A DNA stretch of 64,000 nt from Mojavia pulchra JT2-VF2 (GTDB taxonomy: Bacteria; Cyanobacteriota; Cyanobacteriia; Cyanobacteriales; Nostocaceae), in NCBI GenBank assembly GCA_019359325.1, contig JAHHHN010000003.1, positions 62,001 through 126,000 on the forward strand, written 5' to 3'. Every line of letters starts with the position of its first letter. Within the stretch, counting starts at the first letter, position 1. Below are positions 38,993 through 47,250 of the stretch, piece by piece. The notes under the pieces are model-generated. The model was not told the origin of the DNA. It ran no database searches and worked only from the letters and a program-made list of their open reading frames with translations. A program made the translations under genes and the position numbers.

Positions 38993-40102
38993 TTGGAAGT
39001 TAAAGCAGCATTAGCTTACGGCGCGGGTAAGCCGTTGACTATTGAAACCGTTCAACTATCAGGGCCACAAACTGGAGAAGTATTAGTCGAAATTAAAGCT
39101 AGTGGCGTGTGCCATACCGATGCCTTCACTCTTTCTGGTGCTGATCCTGAAGGTTTGTTTCCCACTATTTTGGGACATGAAGGCGCTGGTGTGGTTGTGG
39201 AGGTGGGTGCTGGTGTCACCAGTGTCAAGCCAGGAGATCATGTAATTCCCCTTTACACCCCAGAATGTCGTCAGTGTGAATATTGTCTCAGTCGCAAAAC
39301 CAATCTCTGTCAAGCCATTCGCACCACTCAAGGACGTGGGGTTATGCCCGATGGCACGAGTCGCTTTAGCCTTGATGGGCAGATGATTCATCATTACATG
39401 GGCACATCCACCTTTGCCAACTACACAGTGTTGCCGGAAATTGCTGTTGCCAAGATTCGGGAAGATGCCCCATTTGATAAAGTTTGCTACATTGGCTGCG
39501 GCGTAACAACCGGCATTGGCGCAGTTATTTATACAGCCAAGGTAGAACCAGGTGCAAAGGTAATAGTTTTTGGCTTAGGTGGTATTGGCTTAAATGTCAT
39601 TCAAGGGGCGCGGCTGGTGGGAGCCGATATGATTGTTGGGGTAGATATTAATCCCAGCAAACGCGCCTTGGCAGAAAAATTTGGCATGACACACTTTGTT
39701 AATCCCCAGGAAGTAGAAGGTGATTTAGTACCCTACTTAGTTGACTTAACCAAAGGCGGTGCTGATTATACCTTTGAATGTATCGGCAATGTCAAAGTGA
39801 TGCGTCAAGCATTAGAATGCTGCCACAAAGGTTGGGGCGTAAGTGTAATCATTGGTGTTGCAGGTGCGGGGCAAGAAATTAGTACTCGTCCGTTTCAGCT
39901 GGTAACCGGACGTGTTTGGAAAGGTTCAGCATTCGGTGGCGCTAGGGGACGTACAGATGTGCCAAAAATTGTTGATTGGTATATGGATGGAAAGATAAAT
40001 ATTGATGATTTGATTACCCATGTAATGCCGATTGAGCAGATTAATGATGCATTTGAATTGATGCACAAAGGCGAATCAATTCGTAGCGTCGTCACGTTTT
40101 AG
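38993..40102 (+). CDS. S-(hydroxymethyl)glutathione dehydrogenase / class III alcohol dehydrogenase
   Basis: Zinc- and NAD-dependent oxidation of the formaldehyde-glutathione adduct, also able to reduce S-nitrosoglutathione. TTG at 38993 chosen: AGGAGAA lies 8 nt upstream, and the resulting 369-aa protein begins [15 protein letters not shown], the family's usual start and length, whereas the frame runs on another 72 codons to an ATG at 38777. Catalytic zinc: Cys in [12 protein letters not shown] and [12 protein letters not shown]; structural zinc: [15 protein letters not shown]. The NAD fold is [17 protein letters not shown]. FrmA/AdhC-like; no frmR or frmB nearby. Confidence 0.94.
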   Translation: MEVKAALAYGAGKPLTIETVQLSGPQTGEVLVEIKASGVCHTDAFTLSGADPEGLFPTILGHEGAGVVVEVGAGVTSVKPGDHVIPLYTPECRQCEYCLSRKTNLCQAIRTTQGRGVMPDGTSRFSLDGQMIHHYMGTSTFANYTVLPEIAVAKIREDAPFDKVCYIGCGVTTGIGAVIYTAKVEPGAKVIVFGLGGIGLNVIQGARLVGADMIVGVDINPSKRALAEKFGMTHFVNPQEVEGDLVPYLVDLTKGGADYTFECIGNVKVMRQALECCHKGWGVSVIIGVAGAGQEISTRPFQLVTGRVWKGSAFGGARGRTDVPKIVDWYMDGKINIDDLITHVMPIEQINDAFELMHKGESIRSVVTF

Positions 40103-40215
40103 CCGCCCTTATTTTCTTAAAACTATATCTCGTTTTTAATTGCGATCGCTTGTGGTCATAAGTTAATATTGCTGACTTAGTTAGGCTACGCAACAACTTT
40201 CAATAAATAGATATT

Positions 40216-41196
40216 TTACTTAGTTTGAAAGATGTTTTGTACCATTTTCTTATCCACACTAGTAGCAGCTTGATCTAGCGCAGCTATCTCGCCGGAGTCC
40301 AACTGCCAACCCAAAGCACCAATATTTTCCTGAGCCTGTTTTACAGTCTTCGCGCCAGGGATGGGAATGGTTCCTTTACTAATGCACCAATTAATTGCTA
40401 CCTGTGACATAGTTTTGTTTCTTGACTGTGCCACTTCTTGTAAACAGGCTAAAAGTGGGCCGATACCTGGCAATAACTGCCTAAACAACAGACCTCGAAT
40501 GCCTTTAGGAAAAGGCCCTTTCTGAGAATATTTTCCTGTCAAAAGCCCCAACGCTAAAGGGCTATAGGCAATCAGTTTTATCCCTAGTTGATCGCAAACA
40601 TCTTTAAGTTCTAGTCGAGTGACAGGATATGTAGACAGCAGAGAGTATTGAACTTGCAGAGTGGTAATTTGAACTCCTCGTTCCGCAAACTTTTTATGTA
40701 CGCGTTGGAGACGTTTAGGCCCGTAATTGGATAATCCTACGCCCTTGACTAATCCTTGCTCATAAATATCGGCAAGACCATCCAAAAGGCGTTCCTCTTG
40801 CCAAGGAGCATAGTTTGCGGTAGACCAATGCATCTGTACCAAATCTACATTTCTTCCCAGACGTTGGGCAGAAGCTTTGCAGGCCTGTACCATTGATTGG
40901 CGTGTCCATCTCCAGGGATAAGCAGCCAGCTTGGTAGCGATGCAAATTTTTTCTGTGTTAATACCCTGATATCCACGAGAAAATTGTCCTAGAAGTATCT
41001 CACTCCGCCCCTTCAATCTTCCAGTTCCGTAAGAATCACCAGTGTCAAATAGGGTGACGCCGTTGCTCACACAAAGGTTAAAGACAGCTTGCAACTGGTC
41101 ATCCATGCTTTGATCGTATCCCCAGAGCAGTTGGTTCCCCCATGCCCAAGTTCCACAGCCCATAGTTGGGAGCGATAGTTCCTGGCTAATCTGCAT
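40216..41196 (-). CDS. Aldo/keto reductase
   Basis: NADPH-dependent AKR-superfamily oxidoreductase, 326 aa, a TIM barrel. The catalytic tetrad can be traced: Asp in FDTGDSYGTGRLKG, Tyr in the same segment, Lys in IATKLAAYPW, and His in LVQMHWSTANYAPW. The NADP site is seen in IPIPGAKTVKQAQENIGALG. The substrate is unknown. It converges with the dehydrogenase gene (114-bp gap), so no operon link. Confidence 0.92.
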   Translation of the reverse strand: MQISQELSLPTMGCGTWAWGNQLLWGYDQSMDDQLQAVFNLCVSNGVTLFDTGDSYGTGRLKGRSEILLGQFSRGYQGINTEKICIATKLAAYPWRWTRQSMVQACKASAQRLGRNVDLVQMHWSTANYAPWQEERLLDGLADIYEQGLVKGVGLSNYGPKRLQRVHKKFAERGVQITTLQVQYSLLSTYPVTRLELKDVCDQLGIKLIAYSPLALGLLTGKYSQKGPFPKGIRGLLFRQLLPGIGPLLACLQEVAQSRNKTMSQVAINWCISKGTIPIPGAKTVKQAQENIGALGWQLDSGEIAALDQAATSVDKKMVQNIFQTK

Positions 41197-41310
41197 ATTT
41201 ACTCGCTATAGATTTTCTGACTACCTTGAGAAAACTTCTCTTAAAATTCATTATCACGCCTCTGCTCCCCGAAGTTTGCTTGGAGGGAAACCCTCCTGGC
41301 AACTTCTCTT

Positions 41311-41359
41311 CCTGCCCCCCTGCGGTCTAAACTGCAAATTAGATGCTTAATAGCTTATC
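41311..41359 (-). repeat. Dispersed ~49-bp repeat, copy 2 (inverted)
   Basis: Reverse-complement match to 5312-5360. It lies between the aldo/keto reductase and the DUF5615 gene. The shared wording includes TTAAGCAT, TAATTTGCA and AGACCGCAGGGG. Confidence 0.65.
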
Positions 41360-41411
41360 TCGTTTCAGTATCAGGGCTTTGCTAGTTGCAAGAATGCTGC
41401 GTACAAAATCT

Positions 41412-41783
41412 TTAGCTTTTCTCAATATAAGCGCTCAAAAACACTAGTTGGTTAACCATATCCTCGGCTGACCGAGTAGTAACCAACTTAAGCAACCCCT
41501 GTAATTGTTGTCCAACCGAATAACGTTGTTGTTGCAGCAAGACTATACCAGCATGATTTCTCTGTGCTGTCAGAAACTCCGTATGTAAAAGATAAAAATC
41601 TCTCCGATTGTAGCTATATAGGGCACGCCCTTGCTCTGTTGCCCAAATTAGCTGCTCCTCATCAGGATAGCTCTGTCTGTTAACATCGGCAACTGTCACT
41701 ATATCTAAACCTGCATTGCGGAAAGCTGTAATTAAAGATTTCTCAACGCTGTCCTCATCTAAATACAGACAAATCTGGCTCAC
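41412..41783 (-). CDS. DUF5615 family PIN-like protein, probable toxin
   Basis: 123-aa protein with a DUF5615 pattern: LYLDEDSVEKSLITAFRNAG at the N-terminus, VADVNRQSYPDEEQLIWATE and ALYSYNRRDFYLLH, a PIN-like arrangement of acidic residues that could bind metal and cleave RNA. It overlaps the upstream DUF433 gene by 4 bp, the standard layout of the DUF433/DUF5615 pairs seen widely in cyanobacteria. Nuclease activity is inference from the fold. Confidence 0.85.
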   Translation of the reverse strand: MSQICLYLDEDSVEKSLITAFRNAGLDIVTVADVNRQSYPDEEQLIWATEQGRALYSYNRRDFYLLHTEFLTAQRNHAGIVLLQQQRYSVGQQLQGLLKLVTTRSAEDMVNQLVFLSAYIEKS

Positions 41784-42070
41784 TGTATCTTTGCTGCGTA
41801 TTCAGCTTCCAAACGGTAAAATTCTTCAACTTCTCTAGCAATTTCCGCATCAATTGCCTCTTTATTGGCATAGTAATAAGCCAGTGCTGCATAAACCTGT
41901 GCCAATGTTAGCTGCGGTCTTTGTGCAAGAATGTCTTCCGGCTTCATGCCTGCATTGAAGTCAATTGCAATGTTATGAACTGTAATCCGGTGTCCGGCAA
42001 TTCTAGGGCGACCACCACAAGTTTCCGGTGTACGGACAATCAATGTACCGATGTCTGTAATAGTTTGCAT
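41780..42070 (-). CDS. DUF433 protein, probable antitoxin
   Basis: 96-aa DUF433 protein with a winged-HTH-like core: IVRTPETCGGRPRIAGHRIT, then IDFNAGMKPEDILAQRPQL and LAQVYAALAYYYANKEAIDA. It is the upstream partner of the DUF5615 gene (stop codon inside the start region of the toxin, 4-bp overlap). It would bind DNA and the toxin; both activities are inferred from the family. Confidence 0.88.
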   Translation of the reverse strand: MQTITDIGTLIVRTPETCGGRPRIAGHRITVHNIAIDFNAGMKPEDILAQRPQLTLAQVYAALAYYYANKEAIDAEIAREVEEFYRLEAEYAAKIQ

Positions 42071-42313
42071 AGTCTATTGGGTAAATCTTGCTTCTATCCC
42101 TATTGAGCAATATAAACCTTTTTTTAACCCAGCAAGACAGCTTTGTAGCTATTGCTTAAGCTGGCCAGAGCAAAATAACAAGCACTTATCAAAATAAACT
42201 AGCATTTTACCCAAATTAGAAACGATAGACTTTTTACAAGTGTCATAAAAAATCAACTTTCCTAAGCTTCCTATTCGTCATTTGTACAAGAAGTTTAATC
42301 CAGGTAAAGGGTA

Positions 42314-44227
42314 ATGGTGCGTTTAAAATTGTGGCAGTGGGTTGTACTCGCAACACCGATCGCTTTTATTATCACTTTCTTACTAGTATCCGCAGGATTC
42401 CAGATCCACACTTGGGGCATTAATTGGATTTGGGGTGTGTTCACTCTTATCTTTGTGGGTTGGCGTTGGTTGTTGGTGAAATGGACGCAACCGGCGGTAG
42501 ATCAACTGCAAGCTGTGATGACAGAGGTTAGTGAGGAACTGGCATCATCTGCGAATATTAACCAACTACCAGCAGGAAATGACACTACCACTCAAGCAGA
42601 AGCAGCCCTAAATGAAATTTTGCAAGCCGCACAAAGCGATCGCCCGATTTGGGAAGATTGGCAAACTTTCTGGACGCGATGCCAAAATCTGGTTGTAGCG
42701 ATCGCTCATATCTACCATCCTGAAGTTAAATATCCTTTATTAAACATTTACATCACCCAAGCTTACGGGCTGATTCGGGGCACTATGGATGACTTGGATC
42801 AGTGGATGCAGAAGTTATCACCTGCTCTAAATCAAGTGACAGTTGGGCAGGCATACGAGGCATACGAGGTCTACCGGAAGTTGGAACCATCTGCCCGGAA
42901 ATTTTTGCAAGCTTGGAATTGGGCACAATGGCTATTAAACCCGGTGGCTGCTGTGGCAAAACGAGCCAGCCAGCGCTACACGAACCAAGCTAATCAGCAA
43001 TTATTAGTAAATTTAAGCCAAATGTTGCGCGAAGCAGCACTGCGGAATTTATGCCGACAGGCGATCGCTCTCTACGGTGGTAGCACTCTGCCAATTACAG
43101 AATTTTCCTCTCCTCAACCTACATTACCTCAGACTAAGACTCAAACTCTGCGAGATATCCTGGCTGAAGCAGAACCTACAGAAGTGGTTGAACAGAAACC
43201 TGTCAATATTTTGCTTGTAGGGCGAACAGGGTCGGGAAAAAGTAGCCTAATTAATACATTGTTTCAATCAGATCTAGCTGCCGTTGATGTGTTGCCCAGT
43301 ACCGATCAGATTCAAAATTATCAGTGGCAGACTCAAAACAATGAAACTCTCACACTTTGGGATACTCCAGGGTATGAACAAGTCAACCGTGCAGATTTCC
43401 GGGATTTGGTGTTAGATTATGCAACTAACGCTGATCTGCTGCTATTAGTCACTCCTGCCCTTGATCCTGCCTTGCAAATGGATGTGGACTTTCTTCAAGA
43501 TATGAAGGCAGAGGTGACAGATTTACCTGTGATTACTATAGTCACCCAGGTAGATCGTCTCCGTCCGATTCGTGAATGGCAACCTCCCTATGATTGGGAA
43601 TGGGGCGATCGCCCGAAGGAAATTGCTATTCGAGAAGCTACAGAATATCGCGCTAAATTGCTGGGCGATTTCTCTAATTTGGTTTTGCCTGTCGTCACAG
43701 GTGACACGAAAACTGGTCGAGTAGCCTGGGGAATAGAAGCTTTATCTTTAGGATTAGTAGAAGCGATCGCTCCTGCTAAACAACTGCGTTTAGCCCGCTT
43801 TTTACGTAACTTAGAAGCTCGTACTGTCGCTGCTGCTAAAATCATCGACCATTACACCTTCCAGATGGCGACAACCCAAGGGCTAACCACATTTCTAAAA
43901 AGTCCTGTTCTGCAATTTATTTCCACCTTATCAACCGGATCTCCTACTCTGGCTTACCTGCTAGCAGAACAAATTCCGGTGGAACAGTTGCCTATCGTGA
44001 TTGGTAAGCTTCAAATGGCGTATGAGATTTTTTCTCTCTTCAATACAGATAACTCTATCAAGCTCAATTTTGACTTGCTATCCCTCTGGCCGCTGCTGCT
44101 AGAAAACACTGCCAAGAGCGATCGCAACGCTTGGGCTTTTGGTCATGCATTAGTTGAATACTGGGCACAAAACCTGACAGTTGAGCAACTCCGAGAGCGG
44201 TTTGATTACTATCTGAAGCAGGTTTGA
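42314..44227 (+). CDS. Membrane-anchored GTPase, dynamin-like superfamily
   Basis: 637 aa. Two hydrophobic segments at the N-terminus (about 8-27 and 33-50) act as a hairpin anchor, a helical region (60-280) follows, then a P-loop domain: G1 GRTGSGKSS at 303-311, Thr in switch I, G3 DTPGYEQ, and a G4 place that reads TIVTQVDRL instead of NKxD. The C-terminal ~150 residues are helical (DUF697-like region absent). The protein resembles the EngA/Era-like stress GTPases and cyanobacterial VIPP/dynamin relatives in general, but I cannot assign a membrane-remodelling role. It stands alone. Confidence 0.8.
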   Translation: MVRLKLWQWVVLATPIAFIITFLLVSAGFQIHTWGINWIWGVFTLIFVGWRWLLVKWTQPAVDQLQAVMTEVSEELASSANINQLPAGNDTTTQAEAALNEILQAAQSDRPIWEDWQTFWTRCQNLVVAIAHIYHPEVKYPLLNIYITQAYGLIRGTMDDLDQWMQKLSPALNQVTVGQAYEAYEVYRKLEPSARKFLQAWNWAQWLLNPVAAVAKRASQRYTNQANQQLLVNLSQMLREAALRNLCRQAIALYGGSTLPITEFSSPQPTLPQTKTQTLRDILAEAEPTEVVEQKPVNILLVGRTGSGKSSLINTLFQSDLAAVDVLPSTDQIQNYQWQTQNNETLTLWDTPGYEQVNRADFRDLVLDYATNADLLLLVTPALDPALQMDVDFLQDMKAEVTDLPVITIVTQVDRLRPIREWQPPYDWEWGDRPKEIAIREATEYRAKLLGDFSNLVLPVVTGDTKTGRVAWGIEALSLGLVEAIAPAKQLRLARFLRNLEARTVAAAKIIDHYTFQMATTQGLTTFLKSPVLQFISTLSTGSPTLAYLLAEQIPVEQLPIVIGKLQMAYEIFSLFNTDNSIKLNFDLLSLWPLLLENTAKSDRNAWAFGHALVEYWAQNLTVEQLRERFDYYLKQV

Positions 44228-44323
44228 TTCAGTAGGTAATAGATAGTGTTTTTTGAGATGCCAACGACAACTTGCTTGTTGGATTGTAAAAACATTAAAT
44301 CTCTTACATAAGTCTATGTTTTT

Positions 44324-44371
44324 TATATAAAACCACAGATAAATATCGGTGTTCGTCTGTGGTTTTATATA
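44324..44371. terminator. Bidirectional intrinsic terminator
   Basis: Perfect 16-bp stem TATATAAAACCACAGA (44324-44339) / TCTGTGGTTTTATATA (44356-44371), with a 16-nt loop, between the convergent GTPase and phoD genes. Both arms end in A/T-rich tracts. Confidence 0.85.
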
Positions 44372-44374
44372 AAA

Positions 44375-45964
44375 TTAGACGCGCTGTACTCCCGGACGAC
44401 CGTTTTCAACTATGAATGAAGCACGGTTACTGATTCTGCCAAATGGGGTTGTCACGTCTGACATTACCAAATAGTCTGTCTTCCAAGTGGTAGGAGTCAG
44501 TGTACAGCGTGCATACCCACGTTGATTGTTGAAGAACTTAATGTGTGGGTTATCTGGCAAGTAGGCTTCAACTGTGGGGGTAGTGTCTGAGCCATCTCCA
44601 CCGGAGCTAATTGAGGAACAGACGAATTCACTTCCCACTGTGGCGGATTGGGGATTATTGAAGTCAGCTTTGAGATTCATTGCCCAATGTGAATGCACAT
44701 CCCCTGCCAAGGAGACTGGATTGGAGGGCTTTTGCTGTTCTAGAAAAGCGATCAGGCGATCGCGCGAAGCTAAATAACCATCCCACTTATCCATACTGAA
44801 GGTTCCACCTTCCCCTGGTTTCATATCTCTTTGAGCAATCGGAACCTGTTGAGCAAGAATGTTCCATCTAGTCTGCGAGCTAGTTAATCCTTGGAATAGC
44901 CAATCCTCTTGTGCTTTGCCAGTAATTGTAGCCTGTGGGTCGAAATTTTCTGGGCAACGTTCTTTAGTTCCGTCTCCACAGGGTTGATCGGTACGATATT
45001 GACGGGTATCTAAAACATGAAATGTCGCCAGATTACCAAAATTCAATCGACGGTAAAGTTGCATATCGGGGCCTACTGGTCGTGAGAAGGGACGTAGTGG
45101 CATATGTTCGTAGTAAGCCTGATAAGCTATTGCTCGTCGTTGCAGGAAGATTGCCGGATCTTGATCTGGTTCAGTATCGACTTGTGAGATGAAGTTGGCA
45201 TAGTTATTTTCTACTTCGTGGTCATCCCAGGTAACAATCCAAGGAAAGGCTGCATGAGCAGCTTGGAGATTGGCATCAGTTTTGTAGAGGGCGTGACGGT
45301 TGCGGTAATCTTCCAATGTCAGAATTTCTGAACTATTATGCTGTCTGGGGCCATTAGTATTAATTCCTCCCTCATAGATGTAGTCACCAACATGGACTAC
45401 CAAGTCGAGGTCATCCTGAGCCATGTATTTGTAAGCAGTATAGTATCCCTGCTGATAGTTCTGGCAGGATGCTAGTGCAAAGTTAAATTTGCCCAGGTAG
45501 CTACCCGCTAAAGGAGCAGTACGAGTCCGACCAACTGGGCTAGCTTGGTTACCTACATTAAAGCGATACCAGTACCAAGTATCAGCTTGGAGTCCTTCAA
45601 CTACAACACGAACTGAGTGGGCTAGTTCTGGAGTTGCAAGCTCAGTACCCCTGGCCACAATCCGCCTCATGTTGCGATCGCTTGATACTTCCCAACGCAC
45701 TGGTACATTAACAGGTGGCATTCCACCACCATTTAAAGGTTCTGGTGCTAGACGAGTCCAAATCACCACGCTGTTTGGATAAGGTTCACCCGACGCTACA
45801 CCAAGCTTAAAAGGATTATCGGAAAATCTACCTTGAGCGATCGCACGTTGATGAGAAAACTGGCTAGCGATCGCCAAACCAGTGAATGCTCCCGCCCCGA
45901 TAATGAAGTTACGTCGCTTGATCGAATTGTGTAGTAACCGCTCAAAATTCTCGTACTTAACCAT
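44375..45964 (-). CDS. phoD: Alkaline phosphatase PhoD family, Tat-exported
   Basis: Calcium/iron-dependent phosphodiesterase/phosphatase used under phosphate limitation. From the ATG at 45964 (529 aa) the leader reads SIKRRNFIIGAG, a twin-arginine signal with hydrophobic core (GAFTGLAIASQF) and AQG-type cleavage region. The catalytic region has DLVVHVGDYIYEGG, TWDDHEVENNY, RYNILAQ-like RWNILAQQVP and SLAGDVHSHWAMNL. The upstream frame to 46054 adds 30 unrelated residues. No Pho box was recognised upstream. A terminator lies just after the stop codon. Confidence 0.93.
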   Translation of the reverse strand: MVKYENFERLLHNSIKRRNFIIGAGAFTGLAIASQFSHQRAIAQGRFSDNPFKLGVASGEPYPNSVVIWTRLAPEPLNGGGMPPVNVPVRWEVSSDRNMRRIVARGTELATPELAHSVRVVVEGLQADTWYWYRFNVGNQASPVGRTRTAPLAGSYLGKFNFALASCQNYQQGYYTAYKYMAQDDLDLVVHVGDYIYEGGINTNGPRQHNSSEILTLEDYRNRHALYKTDANLQAAHAAFPWIVTWDDHEVENNYANFISQVDTEPDQDPAIFLQRRAIAYQAYYEHMPLRPFSRPVGPDMQLYRRLNFGNLATFHVLDTRQYRTDQPCGDGTKERCPENFDPQATITGKAQEDWLFQGLTSSQTRWNILAQQVPIAQRDMKPGEGGTFSMDKWDGYLASRDRLIAFLEQQKPSNPVSLAGDVHSHWAMNLKADFNNPQSATVGSEFVCSSISSGGDGSDTTPTVEAYLPDNPHIKFFNNQRGYARCTLTPTTWKTDYLVMSDVTTPFGRISNRASFIVENGRPGVQRV

Positions 45965-46401
45965 CCTTCCTTTACCCCTCACTAGATAGGTGAATGAAAG
46001 CAGAGAAACATATGACACCACAAATCCAGGGTAATGATAGGCAATTGCTATCAAGCATACCCTTGCTAAATCAGGCTTTAAAGACCAGATTGGCTTACTA
46101 ATTAGTCTGTGTCATATATTACTTTCCTGACCACAACCTACTAGTAAGACATTAATTCTGTACAAAGGAGGAGTTAACATCAACTTAATATTTGTATATC
46201 AATAAGTTATGCTGTATGACAACGTAGTATTTTTGGTTAAAAGCAGCAATAACTCTGCGTTAATTAGCATGCTTTAGCGCTACTACATAGGTAGGATATT
46301 TTATTGGCATACCTAAAATTAAAAACTGCTCTTGTTGAAGGTTTAGTCAAGAGCAGTTTTAATTTTTTATGCCGATAGAAATAAATGCCCAAAAGAAAAA
46401 T
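45965..46401. other. Spacer upstream of phoD
   Basis: AT-rich, with a terminator at 46322-46360 that belongs to the small gene ending at 46402. No Pho box (repeats of CTTAACCT type) was seen. Nothing else was recognised. Confidence 0.5.
46322..46360 (-). terminator. Intrinsic terminator
   Basis: AAAACTGCTCTTG (46322-46334) pairs perfectly with CAAGAGCAGTTTT (46348-46360), 13-nt loop, with T-tracts on both sides. It lies 42 bp downstream of the gene at 46402-46725. Confidence 0.85.
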
Positions 46402-46725
46402 TTAGGCATCTTCAGGTTCAAATTGGGCCACTGTAACTGCGTTAAAAGCAAAAGCTAATACTAATGGCATAGGGCACTTAAAGAAAACGGTAGACAATAC
46501 AGCTACAATTGTGCCAATTACTGCTGATATCGACCACAATCTTTCTTCAATAGTTAGCCCCTTTTCAGCTTTAATCAATCTGAGTGCGTGAACTGGAATT
46601 GGTTCAGGCATTACACCGCCTGGAGGAAAAGCCCAGTAGTTATTGCGCCGCTCTACAAATAAATCTGTCCAGCCATTTTCTAGGCACCATGCCTCAATCC
46701 ATTCGATAGCGTAATGATTCATCAT
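46402..46725 (-). CDS. Small conserved membrane protein, unknown function
   Basis: 107 aa. An N-terminal hydrophilic region (MNHYAIEWIEAWCLENGW, FVERRNNYWAFPPGGVMPEP) with a PPGGVMP motif is followed by two hydrophobic helices (about 62-82, 83-100) and an acidic tail. The ATG at 46725 (or the next Met) is the only start. I recognise the wording of a small family of cyanobacterial hypothetical proteins but not a function. It has its own terminator. Confidence 0.75.
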   Translation of the reverse strand: MMNHYAIEWIEAWCLENGWTDLFVERRNNYWAFPPGGVMPEPIPVHALRLIKAEKGLTIEERLWSISAVIGTIVAVLSTVFFKCPMPLVLAFAFNAVTVAQFEPEDA

Positions 46726-47250
46726 CGGGTTGCTAGGGTAACTTGTTGAATTTGTGTAGTTCTCTGAATATAAATATTTAGTTCAGTCGATAACACCTAT
46801 CTACTGCTATAAATTTAACGGTGATTCACCACTTAAATAAAGATTTATCAAGCATTTGAGAACCATATATAAATACACTCAAACAATACTTGACTTAATT
46901 ACAAGGCTAACAGCCGATTGAGGCTGGTTAAATCAAAATACAATAAACTTAACCAGAAACTGAATAAGTAAAGTATTGTAAATAATTCTATGGGTGGTTG
47001 CTGAAATATAAAATAAGCATAAAAAAATATATATTCTAAAAATCTCTTTTTTAAGTCAAGAATTGTAAATAAATAGTACTTAATTAATGACATTTCCTGA
47101 AGTCATCCTTTAAGTGCAATGCAGGATAAGCGATCGCTTCCCTTGACTTCGTAGTTTTACGTATGGAATTGGGTATCTTATTTGGGAATTCTATATGGTG
47201 TGGCAGCGAGTGCGTGAAGCAGTCAGACAATTGCACCTACTAACCTATTT
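46726..47250. other. AT-rich spacer before the Cache kinase
   Basis: 525 bp with small palindromes (CAGCCGATTGAGGCTG, 46911-46926) and a HIP1 site near 47130. The minus-strand frame at 46899-47093 is very AT-rich and hydrophobic but has no ribosome binding site; I do not call it. Confidence 0.5.

Noticed and set aside
46899-47093. 64-residue hydrophobic frame on the minus strand
   Set aside because: AT-rich sequence gives hydrophobic codons by chance; no ribosome binding site and no recognised family.
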